Below are positions 1-7,091 of a stretch of DNA of 15,388 bases, one piece after another. Source of the stretch: SFTJ01 sp051871555 (GTDB lineage Bacteria; Bacteroidota; Bacteroidia; Bacteroidales; Muribaculaceae); NCBI GenBank assembly GCA_051871555.1, contig JBJECZ010000186.1, positions 1 through 15,388 on the forward strand, in the 5' to 3' direction. The position numbers and the translations under genes were made by a program. The notes beneath the pieces were generated by a model. It saw only the letters and a list, made by a program, of their open reading frames with translations. It ran no database searches and had not been told where the DNA came from. Position 1 is the first letter of the stretch. The number at the start of each line of letters is the position of its first letter.

Positions 1-333
1 TCGGTTGTTGTATTCTATGGCAATTGTAATTTAAAAGATATTACTGTTTATTCGAAGAATACCTTTGTCGTATACCCTGATACAATTAAATCAGTGATTA
101 ATTACATAATGCAGTGCCCAAATGCGAATTATGGGGATAAACACGAAATAATGAGAGTTTTAAACAAAGCCGTCGAAAACGGATTGGACCCATTAATCGT
201 AAGTTCGCAAAGATATTCAGCAAATAAATATTCACATAATAAACCGCAATCAACATATAGCTTTTTTAGATTGCCATGGGGAAAGTTTAGATGTCAATAT
301 GCAAAGATACTGCTTCTGCACTGTGTGTCGTAA
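1..333 (+). CDS. 3' end of an unrecognised protein, possibly BspA-type leucine-rich repeat (partial)
   Basis: The reading frame is open from the first base to the TAA at 331-333, so the gene starts outside the window and 110 codons are visible. The first residues read FYGNCNLKDITVYSKN, which resembles one BspA-type (LRR_5) leucine-rich repeat of the form F-x-G-C-x-x-L-x-x-I-x-x; this single weak match is the only family hint. The middle part (about residues 30-85) is mixed alpha/beta and unrecognised. The last 24 residues are basic and hydrophobic and could be a native tail or a frameshifted end. Base composition is AT-rich, like the ATPase gene that faces it convergently 64 bp away. An internal GTG at 94 could serve as a start, but nothing supports it over the longer open frame. 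Confidence 0.5.
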   Translation, partial: SVVVFYGNCNLKDITVYSKNTFVVYPDTIKSVINYIMQCPNANYGDKHEIMRVLNKAVENGLDPLIVSSQRYSANKYSHNKPQSTYSFFRLPWGKFRCQYAKILLLHCVS

Positions 334-397
334 GCAGTTTCTTACTAATATGTTGCAGAATATTACGTTTTTGCAATCCACCGATGTGCAATATCGC

Positions 398-1732
398 TTA
401 CATATCACTAAGCATGAATGCCATATAGAAAGGAATGGTTAGAACATTGTCTTGGCGACCAACGTTGTAGTCGCCGCATTTCACTGCATGTGTTACATGG
501 TATTTTTCGGGATGCTTAAGCAGTGTTTTTAATGACTTGGCATTACCTGTGCGAGCTTTACATTCAATCGGAACACATTCGCCGTTGAGTCGTATTACGA
601 AATCAATTTCCAGACTATCGTTTTTCTGAAAATAATAGAGTTTACGACCCATTTTCCCGAGGATGTCAGCCATTATATTTTCATAGATGGCTCCTTTGTA
701 ACTGTCTAACCGTCCTTGGAGTATATCGAATTGTGTGCCGTCATCGAGCATGCTTATAAACAAACCCGTGTCAGCCATATACACTTTAAAACAGTCGGGC
801 ATAGCATTTCCGCTTAGTGGCAATCCTGTTATTGACAGGTTGTAACACTTGCGTACAATACCTGCATCTTCAATCCATTGCAGGCTGCTTATGTAGTCTT
901 TGCTACGCCCACCTTTTCTGACCACGGAATAGGTGAATTTTTTGTTGTCGCGACTTAATTGTCGAGGAATAGATTCAAAGCACTCGCGAATTTTGGCTCT
1001 ATCTTCACTATTTGCATATTTTATCATGTCCATTTTGTATTCATCAACAATGTTGCGCTGCAGTGTTAGCGTTTGGTTTAGATTGTGGGTCTCCATGAAT
1101 GTTTTAACCACTTCTGGCATACCACCTACAATCAAATATTCATTTAGCAACTGGCGCATTCGATTGTGTAATGCTTCGGGTACAGGTGTTTCATTGCGAT
1201 ATGATTTGTTGAGGAAATCAAACACAGGCTTAGTTATGTCGTTTGCCCATAACCATTCCTCAAAGTCCATAGGATACATTTCCACTATTTGTTCAAATCC
1301 AACTGGCACTGATGCCATTTCATCATCCGTGTTTTTCGATGAATATCCATTCACTCCAAGCAGCGACCCCGTGCAAATTATGTCATATCTCCCATCGAGT
1401 TTGAAATACTTTAGCGATGTTCTTGCTTGTGGGCATTCTTGTATTTCGTCAAATATAATGCATGTCTCGTTTGCAACAAATATGGCATCTTTGATGGCTG
1501 CAGAAATGAGCATTGTCAAATAGTCAACCTCTAAAGAACCTGTAAATATTGTACGCAATTCTTTGTTTTCGTGGAAATCAAGATATATGATGTGTTTATA
1601 ATGATTTTGGGCAAATTCTTTCACTGAACTTGTTTTTCCACATTGTCGGCAGCCTTTAATAACCAATGGTTTTCTATTGGGGTTGCTCTTCCAATTGCTT
1701 AAAATACCATTAATTTTTCTCTTGAGCATCAT
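398..1732 (-). CDS. AAA-family ATP-binding protein, AAA_14 + DUF4143 type
   Basis: This is a 444-aa cytoplasmic P-loop ATPase of the AAA_14/DUF4143 family, common in Bacteroidales, often in many copies, with no settled function. The N-terminal ATPase domain has Walker A at residues 27-34 (GCRQCGKT, K33), Walker B at 91-96 (CIIFDE, D95/E96) and a sensor-like CTGSLLG at 120-126. The second half is the DUF4143 region. Its C-terminal part has D377 followed by E390-C-K392, which resembles the D...ExK core of PD-(D/E)xK nuclease folds. Length is normal for the family and no frameshift is seen. Two ATG codons sit in tandem at the start; the first is taken. It is transcribed alone from a promoter at 1860-1891 through a leader of about 120 nt with tandem repeats. 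The gene is AT-rich compared with its GH43 neighbour, which suggests separate acquisition. Role in defence, toxin-antitoxin-like function or DNA processing is undecided. Confidence 0.9.
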   Translation of the reverse strand: MMLKRKINGILSNWKSNPNRKPLVIKGCRQCGKTSSVKEFAQNHYKHIIYLDFHENKELRTIFTGSLEVDYLTMLISAAIKDAIFVANETCIIFDEIQECPQARTSLKYFKLDGRYDIICTGSLLGVNGYSSKNTDDEMASVPVGFEQIVEMYPMDFEEWLWANDITKPVFDFLNKSYRNETPVPEALHNRMRQLLNEYLIVGGMPEVVKTFMETHNLNQTLTLQRNIVDEYKMDMIKYANSEDRAKIRECFESIPRQLSRDNKKFTYSVVRKGGRSKDYISSLQWIEDAGIVRKCYNLSITGLPLSGNAMPDCFKVYMADTGLFISMLDDGTQFDILQGRLDSYKGAIYENIMADILGKMGRKLYYFQKNDSLEIDFVIRLNGECVPIECKARTGNAKSLKTLLKHPEKYHVTHAVKCGDYNVGRQDNVLTIPFYMAFMLSDM

Positions 1733-1767
1733 GGCTAAATAATAAAATGTTGAATATTAGATGTTTA

Positions 1768-1854
1768 ACACTTTTTCGGGCGACTTTTTGGTGAATTATC
1801 ACACTTTTTCGGGCGACTTTTTGGTGAATTGTTACACTTTTTCGGGCGACTTTT
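1768..1854. repeat. 33-bp tandem repeat, about 2.6 copies, in the leader of the ATPase gene
   Basis: Units begin at 1768, 1801 and 1834. The first two are 33 bp and differ only in the last bases (ATTATC against ATTGTT). The third keeps the first 21 bp, ACACTTTTTCGGGCGACTTTT, and then diverges. Each unit carries the core ACTTTTTCGGGCGAC. On the minus strand the core reads GTCGCCCGAAAAAGT and lies between the predicted promoter and the ATPase start, so it would be transcribed. The period is a whole number of codons, but no start codon for a leader peptide is apparent downstream of the predicted transcription start. A role as binding site or RNA element is an inference. Confidence 0.85.
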
Positions 1855-1859
1855 CGTGT

Positions 1860-1891
1860 CAAAGGTATAAAAAAGCAATGATGATGCAAAA
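1860..1891 (-). promoter_or_regulatory. Bacteroidetes-type promoter for the AAA/DUF4143 ATPase
   Basis: On the minus strand, TTTTG (1887-1891) is followed by 19 nt and then TACCTTTG (1860-1867), an exact match to the TTTG / TAnnTTTG pattern of the Bacteroidetes primary sigma factor. Transcription would begin near 1853, at the edge of the 33-bp repeat array, leaving a leader of about 120 nt before the ATG at 1732. Confidence 0.7.
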
Positions 1892-1941
1892 TTTTAGCAG
1901 CCAAAAATTGCACTAAAAGCCGATGTGTCAGCCTCCAAACA

Positions 1942-1986
1942 ATATTGCTTCCCGGCAACGGGTGGGTCGTTGTAGGGAAGCAATAT
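1942..1986 (-). terminator. Strong hairpin downstream of the GH43 gene, probable terminator
   Basis: Perfect 12-bp arms ATATTGCTTCCC (1942-1953) and GGGAAGCAATAT (1975-1986) enclose a second 5-bp stem, CAACG (1956-1960) with CGTTG (1968-1972), and a 7-nt loop. It lies 65 bp past the GH43 stop and just before the ATPase promoter, the expected place for a terminator between two minus-strand units. There is no long U tract after it (only TTGTTTGG), so termination is an inference. In the stretch 1733-2050 I otherwise see only the repeat array and the promoter, and no convincing gene. Confidence 0.55.
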
Positions 1987-2050
1987 GTGGGAAAGTAGGT
2001 GTGGCAATAATCGGTAATTGTGTGCAATTAATCGTGAATCATAGGGGCGA

Positions 2051-3478
2051 TTAGCGGGTGAAACGCAGCCACTCGAGGTTCATAAGGTCGGATTTGGTAT
2101 TTCCTGAAGGGCTTTTGAACACCAGCACCAGCGCATGCACGCCCTGAGCTTTTGCCACGTTGGTGCTGTGTATTTCGTAAGCCACATCGCCCTGCATGGC
2201 GCTTATAGGGCAAGTGCCCAGCAGTGTGCCCTGTGGCGAATCGAGGCGTATTTCAATCTCGGCATCGCATGTGGTGCCCCATGTTTTGCACATAAAGTGC
2301 AGCGCCTCGGTTTTGTCGAAGTCGTAGTATCGCCAAATGGCGTGGTCGCCGTGGCGTATGTTGGCAAGATATTCTACAGGGATGTCGTCGGCAGGGTAAC
2401 GGCAGCGCACGGTGAGGTTGCCGCTGAGTTGGCAGGCGCGAGCAGCGTCCATGCGCATCAGCGGGTCGATGGGTCCGCCCACGCCTTGCGTTGTCATTTC
2501 CACCTCCTGAATGGTTCCGTCAGGGTTGAAATGGATTGGCTCGACACACACTTTGCGCATCGATGAGGTGCCGTGGGTGGGGCGGTGGTAGAATATATAC
2601 CAGTTGCCGTCGACTTCCACAATCGAGCCGTGATTGTTCACCACATTGGCTTGCGAGTGGAAGTTGTCGATAATCACGCCGCGATAGGTGAACGGTCCCA
2701 GCGGCGACGATGATGTGGCGTAGTTGAGCGTAGCGCAGTTGCTTTCGCCGTGACGCTGGTGGCCGCCGTAGATGTAGTAGTAGATGTTGCCGCGCTTGCG
2801 CACCGAGCTGGCTTCGTTGAAGGCATGCACCTCGTAGGTGAGCAGGCTGTCGCTAATCTCGCCATCCAAACGTGTCATGTCGCTGCTCAGTTTGGCGCCT
2901 TTGGCGTAGCCTTGACCCCAGTAGAGATATGCTTGACCATCGTCGTCGATAAACACCGACGGGTCGATGCCGTTGGCACCCTTGATGATTTTGCCGTTGC
3001 GGAATGGTCCAAAAGGCGAATCGCCAATGGCAACACCCTCGTCGTTGCCGCCACCGCCGGCGAGGCAGTAGTAAAGATAATATTTGCCGTTATGATAGAT
3101 GCAATCGGGGGCGTAGAGCACCTGGGTGGTGTAGTCTGTTTGTTTGCCTATGCCCTCGGTGGCAAACGAGAATTGTTCGATGTGCCAGTTCACCATGTCG
3201 TCGGTCGATAGCACATGATACGCCTTCGAGCACCATGTGTATTGCGGAACGTCGCGCGAACCGTAGACGTAGATTCGCCCGTCGGGCATAACTCGTGCTT
3301 CGGGGTCGGCAATGTATACGCCTGGCGGCACAATGGGGTTGAGGGCACGCACCGTGGTTTGTCGCGGCGTGTGTTGGGCAGGTGTTGATGCTACGGGGTT
3401 GTTTGCCCTTGTCGAGCAGCTGTTCAGTGCAAAGAGGACGGCACCCGCGAGGGCGAAATTCAGCTGGTTACATTTCAT
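2051..3478 (-). CDS. Glycoside hydrolase family 43 lipoprotein with C-terminal CBM6-like domain
   Basis: This 475-aa exported enzyme probably releases arabinose or xylose from plant cell-wall glycans; GH43 enzymes are inverting arabinofuranosidases, arabinanases or xylosidases. A type II signal peptide ends in the lipobox L-N-S-C21. The five-bladed propeller spans about residues 50-340. The three expected acids are visible: D58 in IADPEARV (general base), D172 in NGIDPSVF (pKa modulator) and E222 in FNEASS (general acid). The last 130 residues look like a CBM6-type jelly roll, with a C-terminal NLEWLRFTR motif typical of that fold. After C21 there is no clear acidic surface-export signal (STRANN), so periplasmic or outer-membrane-inner-face location is possible. 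It stands alone, with no SusC/SusD pair. Exact substrate cannot be told from sequence. Confidence 0.92.
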   Translation of the reverse strand: MKCNQLNFALAGAVLFALNSCSTRANNPVASTPAQHTPRQTTVRALNPIVPPGVYIADPEARVMPDGRIYVYGSRDVPQYTWCSKAYHVLSTDDMVNWHIEQFSFATEGIGKQTDYTTQVLYAPDCIYHNGKYYLYYCLAGGGGNDEGVAIGDSPFGPFRNGKIIKGANGIDPSVFIDDDGQAYLYWGQGYAKGAKLSSDMTRLDGEISDSLLTYEVHAFNEASSVRKRGNIYYYIYGGHQRHGESNCATLNYATSSSPLGPFTYRGVIIDNFHSQANVVNNHGSIVEVDGNWYIFYHRPTHGTSSMRKVCVEPIHFNPDGTIQEVEMTTQGVGGPIDPLMRMDAARACQLSGNLTVRCRYPADDIPVEYLANIRHGDHAIWRYYDFDKTEALHFMCKTWGTTCDAEIEIRLDSPQGTLLGTCPISAMQGDVAYEIHSTNVAKAQGVHALVLVFKSPSGNTKSDLMNLEWLRFTR

Positions 3479-3576
3479 CGCAGTTTTTCAGTTTGAGTGA
3501 TTTAGTTTTATCATTTTTTGCAAATGTAGCAAAAAATTGCTGCCAATCACTCATTTTTTTTGGCAAAAAACTGCGA
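3478..3576. repeat. Nested inverted repeats upstream of GH43
   Basis: Three pairs of matching arms lie inside one another: TCGCAGTTTTT (3478-3488) with AAAAACTGCGA (3566-3576), TGAGTGATT (about 3496-3504) with AATCACTCA (about 3545-3553), and ATTTTTTGC (about 3513-3521) with GCAAAAAAT (about 3529-3537) around a 7-nt centre. The unit fills nearly the whole intergenic gap and its left edge touches the GH43 start codon. It could act as a terminator or attenuator for the upstream unit, as an operator, or be the remnant of a miniature mobile element. Confidence 0.7.
3521..3528 (-). promoter_or_regulatory. Possible -7 element for the GH43 gene
   Basis: On the minus strand this reads TACATTTG, a full match to TAnnTTTG, and would give a leader of about 35 nt before the ATG at 3478. 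The -33 side is weak: the nearest TTG is only about 15 nt upstream. The box lies in the centre of the nested inverted repeats, so structure or protein binding there would directly affect initiation. Confidence 0.4.
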
Positions 3577-3599
3577 TGGGTTCGCGTTGGCGATGCCAA

Positions 3600-5903
3600 T
3601 CAGCGGGCAATAACCTTCACAATGCTTTCGTAGGAGTGGATGCCTTGGGGCGAAATCACGTCGACAATCAGGCGGTAGTTGCCCGGTTTGTCGGCAACCG
3701 GCGCTGAGGCTGTAGCGTTAGGCGTCAAGCCTGTAGGCGTGTACAGCGTGCCTTTCGATTTCACATCCCGCGGTTTCTCGCGATTTCGTGTCACCACGTT
3801 TATGGCGCCATTCAGTGCGCCGAACGTGTAGGTGAGAGCTTGCCATGGGCGTAAGTATTCCACCGATTCAATTTCGAACGACGACATCTGCATCAGGCTT
3901 GCAAGCGGTTCCGGCGTGCGTAGTCCGTCGATGAGCATTACCACTTGATTATTATTGCCAAATGTGCTTGGACCTCTCGACGAAAATATGGCATAGTCCA
4001 TTTCTATTCTTTTGTCCTTCGGGTCCGACGGATTGCCGCCCGGTTCTTTACTGTTGTTTCCCGAAATCGGGTTGTCGAATCCGCTGTTCTCATCTTCGCT
4101 TTTTGCCACCAATCGTATTGAAATGCCGGGAATGTCCTTCAGGATGTCGAAGAGCGTGAGGAAGCCGCGTTCTTCAATGACTTTGCGGTCTTTGTAGGAG
4201 TGTCCGTAGAATCGGGTGGTGGAGTGCAGATTGTCGTGTTTTGTGCGAGCCTTCACGGTGATTTCGGGCAGTTGCTGGCGATTCCAGTTGCCACCTTGAT
4301 ATGTCACTTCCGATGTGGCATATTGGCTTTTGCCCAGCGACAGATGCCTGTCGACGAGAGGTGCCGGAAATGTTTCGTCGTCGATTTTCACATACATTGC
4401 CTCGGGCTTGTTCTTTTTGTTTACGGCTTGCAGGAAGAATCGGGTGCCGTCGTCGAAGTCGTCAACGGCAATGGTGAATTCGCCTTTTTTGTTGAGTTCG
4501 GCGTTATACACGGCATTGGTCTCGGTGTTATAAGCCACCAGCGAGCCATTGTTGAACGGTTTTTTTGAATGTGACTCAACCTTGCCTCTGAAATACATCA
4601 CATCGTCGGGTAGATAGGTGTAGATTGTGGTGTCTTTTTTCACCGCTTCGGCAATGTCGAAGCGCTTGAACGAGGCAGTTCCAATCCAAGCCATCAAGTC
4701 GGCTGTGCGTTGTTTTTGCGGCTGAGTGAGATATTTTTCGGGGAAAGGAATGGGCGAGTGCAAGTCGGCAAGATAGCACAGCTGTGCCTCGGCAGGCTGC
4801 ACCCATCGGGTGTTCATGGGCAACAGGCGAGCCATCATGGTGGCACCGTCGGCAGCTTCGGGCAGTTCGATGGGTATGCCCACTGAGGCAATTTCGGGCA
4901 GTTTCAGCGCAGGTTCTTGTGTGGGGCGTGCCATAGCAGTGCATTGAGCCAGCGTTTTGCCATTGCCGTCGGTGAGAAATAGTGTCACCATTGGCGGTGC
5001 CGCAGCGAGCTTGAATGAGCCGTTGGTGCGGTTCAGGGCTATGCTTGATATTCCGTTCACGCGGTCGTAGGCGTATAGCTTGAGCTGCTGCAGATTGCCC
5101 ACAGCGCCAAGTAGAGCAAACCGCACTTGGGAGCCGTTCACCGACGCTTGCAACAGAGGCTTCGATGCGTCGCATTTGGGCATTGGGAACACCTTTTTCT
5201 CGCCGTTAACCTCCATCTGCAGCGAGTAGGAGAGCTGTTGGTCGGGTATGAACGACAGCATCGCCAGTCCCGAAGGCGATGTGCGTTGCGAGGTTATTGT
5301 GTCGCCGTTTTGAGTGGTAACGGCAAGCGTTGCGTCGGCAATCGGGTCGTTGAGATAGTTGGTTACATACGCGGTGACGTTCTGCAGTGCGCCGGGGCAG
5401 AGGTGACCGCCATGAGGAATGATGGTGCACTTCACGCCGTCGGTGGTGATATTGTCGAAGTCGGGGAACGATTGCCCCACCAGCAGCGGCTGTGTGGCAA
5501 ACGATTCGGGTGCGAAGTTGCGCATTAGGCTTGTGTAGGCGCGTATGTAGTAGATGCCGTAGGCGGCAAGCGGGTCGATGGGCAGTGCAGCCGTGAATGA
5601 GCCTTTTGGTTTGCACGACACCTTTTGACGCACCACCACCGAGTCGCTGGGGTTGATAAGCTCGATGAAAAGATAGTTGCTGAAAGGATCCACTCGGTTG
5701 GCGGCGAGGCAAGTCACCTGCCCTTGCACCGCAACGGTGTCGCCCGGCTGACATGCAGCGTGCTGCGCACACAGGGCAATCTGCTCCGAGCGGAAATCGT
5801 GAGGCCGCTGAGCCATTACGCTTTCGCCCATAGCAACGAAAATCGCCGCTAATGCAAAGATAATTCGCTTGATATTTTTAAAACTTAATGATTGTGTAAA
5901 CAT
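3600..5903 (-). CDS. Exported protein with macroglobulin-like domains and a TonB receptor plug domain, no beta-barrel
   Basis: A 767-aa secreted protein. The ATG at 5903 is preferred over one at 5960 because it gives a normal signal peptide (basic start, hydrophobic core, cleavage near VMA-Q at 31/32); the longer form would bury it. The N-terminal half resembles the MG2-like region of Bacteroidetes plug proteins: a domain with PSDSVV and a YYIRAYT strand, then a PHGGHL-type segment and further beta domains. A typical bridging stretch LPEITVKART precedes the plug at about 560-708, including VVMLIDGLRTP and GALNGAINVVTR. A low-complexity Asn/Ser/Gly/Pro insert interrupts the plug. No barrel follows; the protein ends with a short beta segment. 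Members of this family are of unknown function and probably partner with outer-membrane transport or secretion. Its start overlaps the end of the small secreted gene upstream, so the two are likely cotranscribed. Confidence 0.85.
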   Translation of the reverse strand: MFTQSLSFKNIKRIIFALAAIFVAMGESVMAQRPHDFRSEQIALCAQHAACQPGDTVAVQGQVTCLAANRVDPFSNYLFIELINPSDSVVVRQKVSCKPKGSFTAALPIDPLAAYGIYYIRAYTSLMRNFAPESFATQPLLVGQSFPDFDNITTDGVKCTIIPHGGHLCPGALQNVTAYVTNYLNDPIADATLAVTTQNGDTITSQRTSPSGLAMLSFIPDQQLSYSLQMEVNGEKKVFPMPKCDASKPLLQASVNGSQVRFALLGAVGNLQQLKLYAYDRVNGISSIALNRTNGSFKLAAAPPMVTLFLTDGNGKTLAQCTAMARPTQEPALKLPEIASVGIPIELPEAADGATMMARLLPMNTRWVQPAEAQLCYLADLHSPIPFPEKYLTQPQKQRTADLMAWIGTASFKRFDIAEAVKKDTTIYTYLPDDVMYFRGKVESHSKKPFNNGSLVAYNTETNAVYNAELNKKGEFTIAVDDFDDGTRFFLQAVNKKNKPEAMYVKIDDETFPAPLVDRHLSLGKSQYATSEVTYQGGNWNRQQLPEITVKARTKHDNLHSTTRFYGHSYKDRKVIEERGFLTLFDILKDIPGISIRLVAKSEDENSGFDNPISGNNSKEPGGNPSDPKDKRIEMDYAIFSSRGPSTFGNNNQVVMLIDGLRTPEPLASLMQMSSFEIESVEYLRPWQALTYTFGALNGAINVVTRNREKPRDVKSKGTLYTPTGLTPNATASAPVADKPGNYRLIVDVISPQGIHSYESIVKVIAR

Positions 5904-6292
5904 AGGATGACATAATAATAACATTGAATACCTTGGGATAATGTCGGAATATCTGTCCATCTTTTAACAAATAATTCAAGTTCGATTTGGTCACGATTTG
6001 CTTCTGCTATTTCAGTATCTAAGACACATTTTCGTATATATACATGGGTATATCCGTCATAGCTGTTATTCCAAACAACAGGACTTCCGGGACCATCAAC
6101 TCTGTCTACTTCTTCAGGAGGATTTGGAAATACTATTTCGTAGAATCCATTAACAACGGGAGTGCTTTCGTCAAGGGTAACGTATGCCCACACTCCTAAT
6201 ACATCAAAACCGCCCGAATTTTGAGCTTTTGCTACAAAAACATTTAAAATAAAAAATAAGGCTAACGAAATAATTTTTGTGTACTTTTTCAT
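5885..6292 (-). CDS. Small exported protein of unknown function (135 aa)
   Basis: A clear Sec signal peptide is present: MKKYTKII, a hydrophobic core, and AKA-Q cleavage at 23/24. The mature part of about 112 residues is rich in Val, Tyr and Asp/Glu and looks beta-rich (for example VLGVWAYVTLDESTPVVNG). It has three cysteines, two of them close to the C-terminus (GIQCYYYVILCLHNH). I recognise no family. It has its own canonical promoter (6335-6366), and its last 19 bases overlap the start of the plug-domain gene in another frame, which suggests translational coupling. It is more AT-rich than the plug gene. The hydrophobic C-terminal end may be native, or may show that an original 3' end was lost when the two genes became overlapped. 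Confidence 0.75.
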   Translation of the reverse strand: MKKYTKIISLALFFILNVFVAKAQNSGGFDVLGVWAYVTLDESTPVVNGFYEIVFPNPPEEVDRVDGPGSPVVWNNSYDGYTHVYIRKCVLDTEIAEANRDQIELELFVKRWTDIPTLSQGIQCYYYVILCLHNH

Positions 6293-6334
6293 CGTGTTTT
6301 ATGTTTAGAGGTTATGTAATTGGTTATATATTTG

Positions 6335-6366
6335 CAAAGATATAGAGTAATTGTTGTATTACAAAA
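6335..6366 (-). promoter_or_regulatory. Bacteroidetes-type promoter for the small exported protein and plug-domain gene
   Basis: On the minus strand TTTTG (6362-6366), a 19-nt spacer and TATCTTTG (6335-6342) match the Bacteroidetes consensus exactly. Transcription would start near 6328, about 35 nt before the ATG at 6292, and would serve both genes of the unit down to 3600. Confidence 0.75.
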
Positions 6367-6525
6367 CAATTACCATGGTTTTTTGCATGACAACTGTTAA
6401 TAAATATTAGTTTTGTTAATAGGTCAAAATAGGCCAATCTAATTAATAGGCAGAATCAAGTGGGTAATCGTTTTGCGCGCCAAATCGGCTAACATTGCAC
6501 CCACTACTTATCGCTGCTGGGTCTG

Positions 6526-6542
6526 CAACCGCTCCACGGTTG
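6526..6542. repeat. Small inverted repeat
   Basis: CAACCG (6526-6531) and CGGTTG (6537-6542) enclose CTCCA. It is part of the palindrome-rich intergenic region. Confidence 0.6.
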
Positions 6543-6607
6543 TGGATTCGTGTGGGCATTACCTTTCCCCCACGTAGCCGGCATCGCTGCGCTCGCCGTC
6601 AACGCGG

Positions 6608-6626
6608 GGTTACACGAATTGTAACC
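6608..6626. repeat. Inverted repeat with 7-bp perfect arms
   Basis: GGTTACA (6608-6614) and TGTAACC (6620-6626) enclose CGAAT. Flanking CGCGG on the left and GCGCG on the right can extend the stem with one bulge. No T tract follows on either strand, so it does not look like a terminator. Confidence 0.65.
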
Positions 6627-6689
6627 GCGCGAGCGGTTAATTTCGCTGGATATCAGATGGTTATATATAAATTTCGCCTTGATTTGTAT

Positions 6690-6772
6690 GGGCGTATGGC
6701 AATACTCCCTAATCATCATCGCGCTATCACTAAACACATTGCTGCGGTTGCTGGGCGTATGGCAATACGCCC
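6690..6772. repeat. Two copies of a 20-bp palindromic element
   Basis: The copy at 6753-6772 has perfect 8-bp arms GGGCGTAT and ATACGCCC around GGCA. The copy at 6690-6709 is the same except for one base in the right arm (ATACTCCC). They are in the same orientation, 63 bp apart. The element resembles short dispersed palindromes that I believe recur between genes in Bacteroidales genomes; a role is unknown. Confidence 0.75.
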
Positions 6773-7053
6773 GGCGGTCTCTCGCAGATTACGCAGGACT
6801 CGCAGAAGCAGGTACATCCTCAACGGACTTTCTTTTAGCGATAGATTTGTTCGACATCTTCGACGCCGAAACATGGAGAGTTATCCGCGCTTCCGCAGGC
6901 TGCGCCACTTGTGGCTTGCCAGCGGTTAAGCATAGTCAAGCACCTTCGGCGCTTGCTGCAAGCCTTTCGCGGGAACCGCAAATGTTTGGTTGTGCGGTAT
7001 ATTTTGTTACAGAAAATTTACTTGGGTGTTATAGCCATGAAATATTGCAGAAA

Positions 7054-7061
7054 TAATTTTG
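7054..7061 (+). promoter_or_regulatory. Possible -7 element for the TonB-dependent receptor operon
   Basis: TAATTTTG matches TAnnTTTG fully and would give a leader of about 24 nt before the ATG at 7092. There is no good TTG at the -33 position (about 7031-7034), so it may need an activator, or the true promoter may lie farther upstream. Confidence 0.35.
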
Positions 7062-7091
7062 CGGCGAGAAACTGAAAAAAGATAATCAAGT

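Larger units (their letters stand above)
6367..7053. other. Long non-coding, palindrome-rich intergenic region between divergent units
   Basis: Open frames here have no signal peptide, domain or codon pattern that supports a gene, and several overlap on both strands. The stretch instead holds many short palindromes and repeated words: 6526-6542, 6608-6626, the pair in 6690-6772, three CGCAG words at about 6783-6804 and GCCAC-TT-GTGGC at 6904-6915. The mix resembles the dispersed intergenic repeats that are frequent in Bacteroidales genomes, perhaps several remnants side by side. A plus-strand promoter match (TTG at 6383-6385 and TAGTTTTG at 6408-6415, spacer 22) could drive a transcript through it, as an sRNA or a long leader for the receptor gene, but this is speculative. 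Confidence 0.5.

Noticed and set aside
1710..2027. A 105-codon minus-strand frame whose translation includes an 11-residue repeat (KVARKSV...)
   Set aside because: The repeat comes from the 33-bp leader repeats read in one frame. The frame crosses the predicted promoter and the hairpin and overlaps the ATPase start, and it has no domain or signal peptide.
5904..5960. Longer start at 5960 for the plug-domain protein
   Set aside because: It would put 19 residues ahead of a normal signal peptide and lies wholly inside the small exported gene.
6495..6929. Plus-strand frame of 144 codons in the long intergenic region
   Set aside because: The product is Arg-rich without a recognisable fold, overlaps other frames on both strands, and runs through several palindromes.
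6679..7056. Plus-strand frame of 125 codons just before the receptor gene
   Set aside because: It covers the repeated GGGCGTAT palindromes and the possible -7 element of the receptor gene. Composition does not resemble neighbouring genes.
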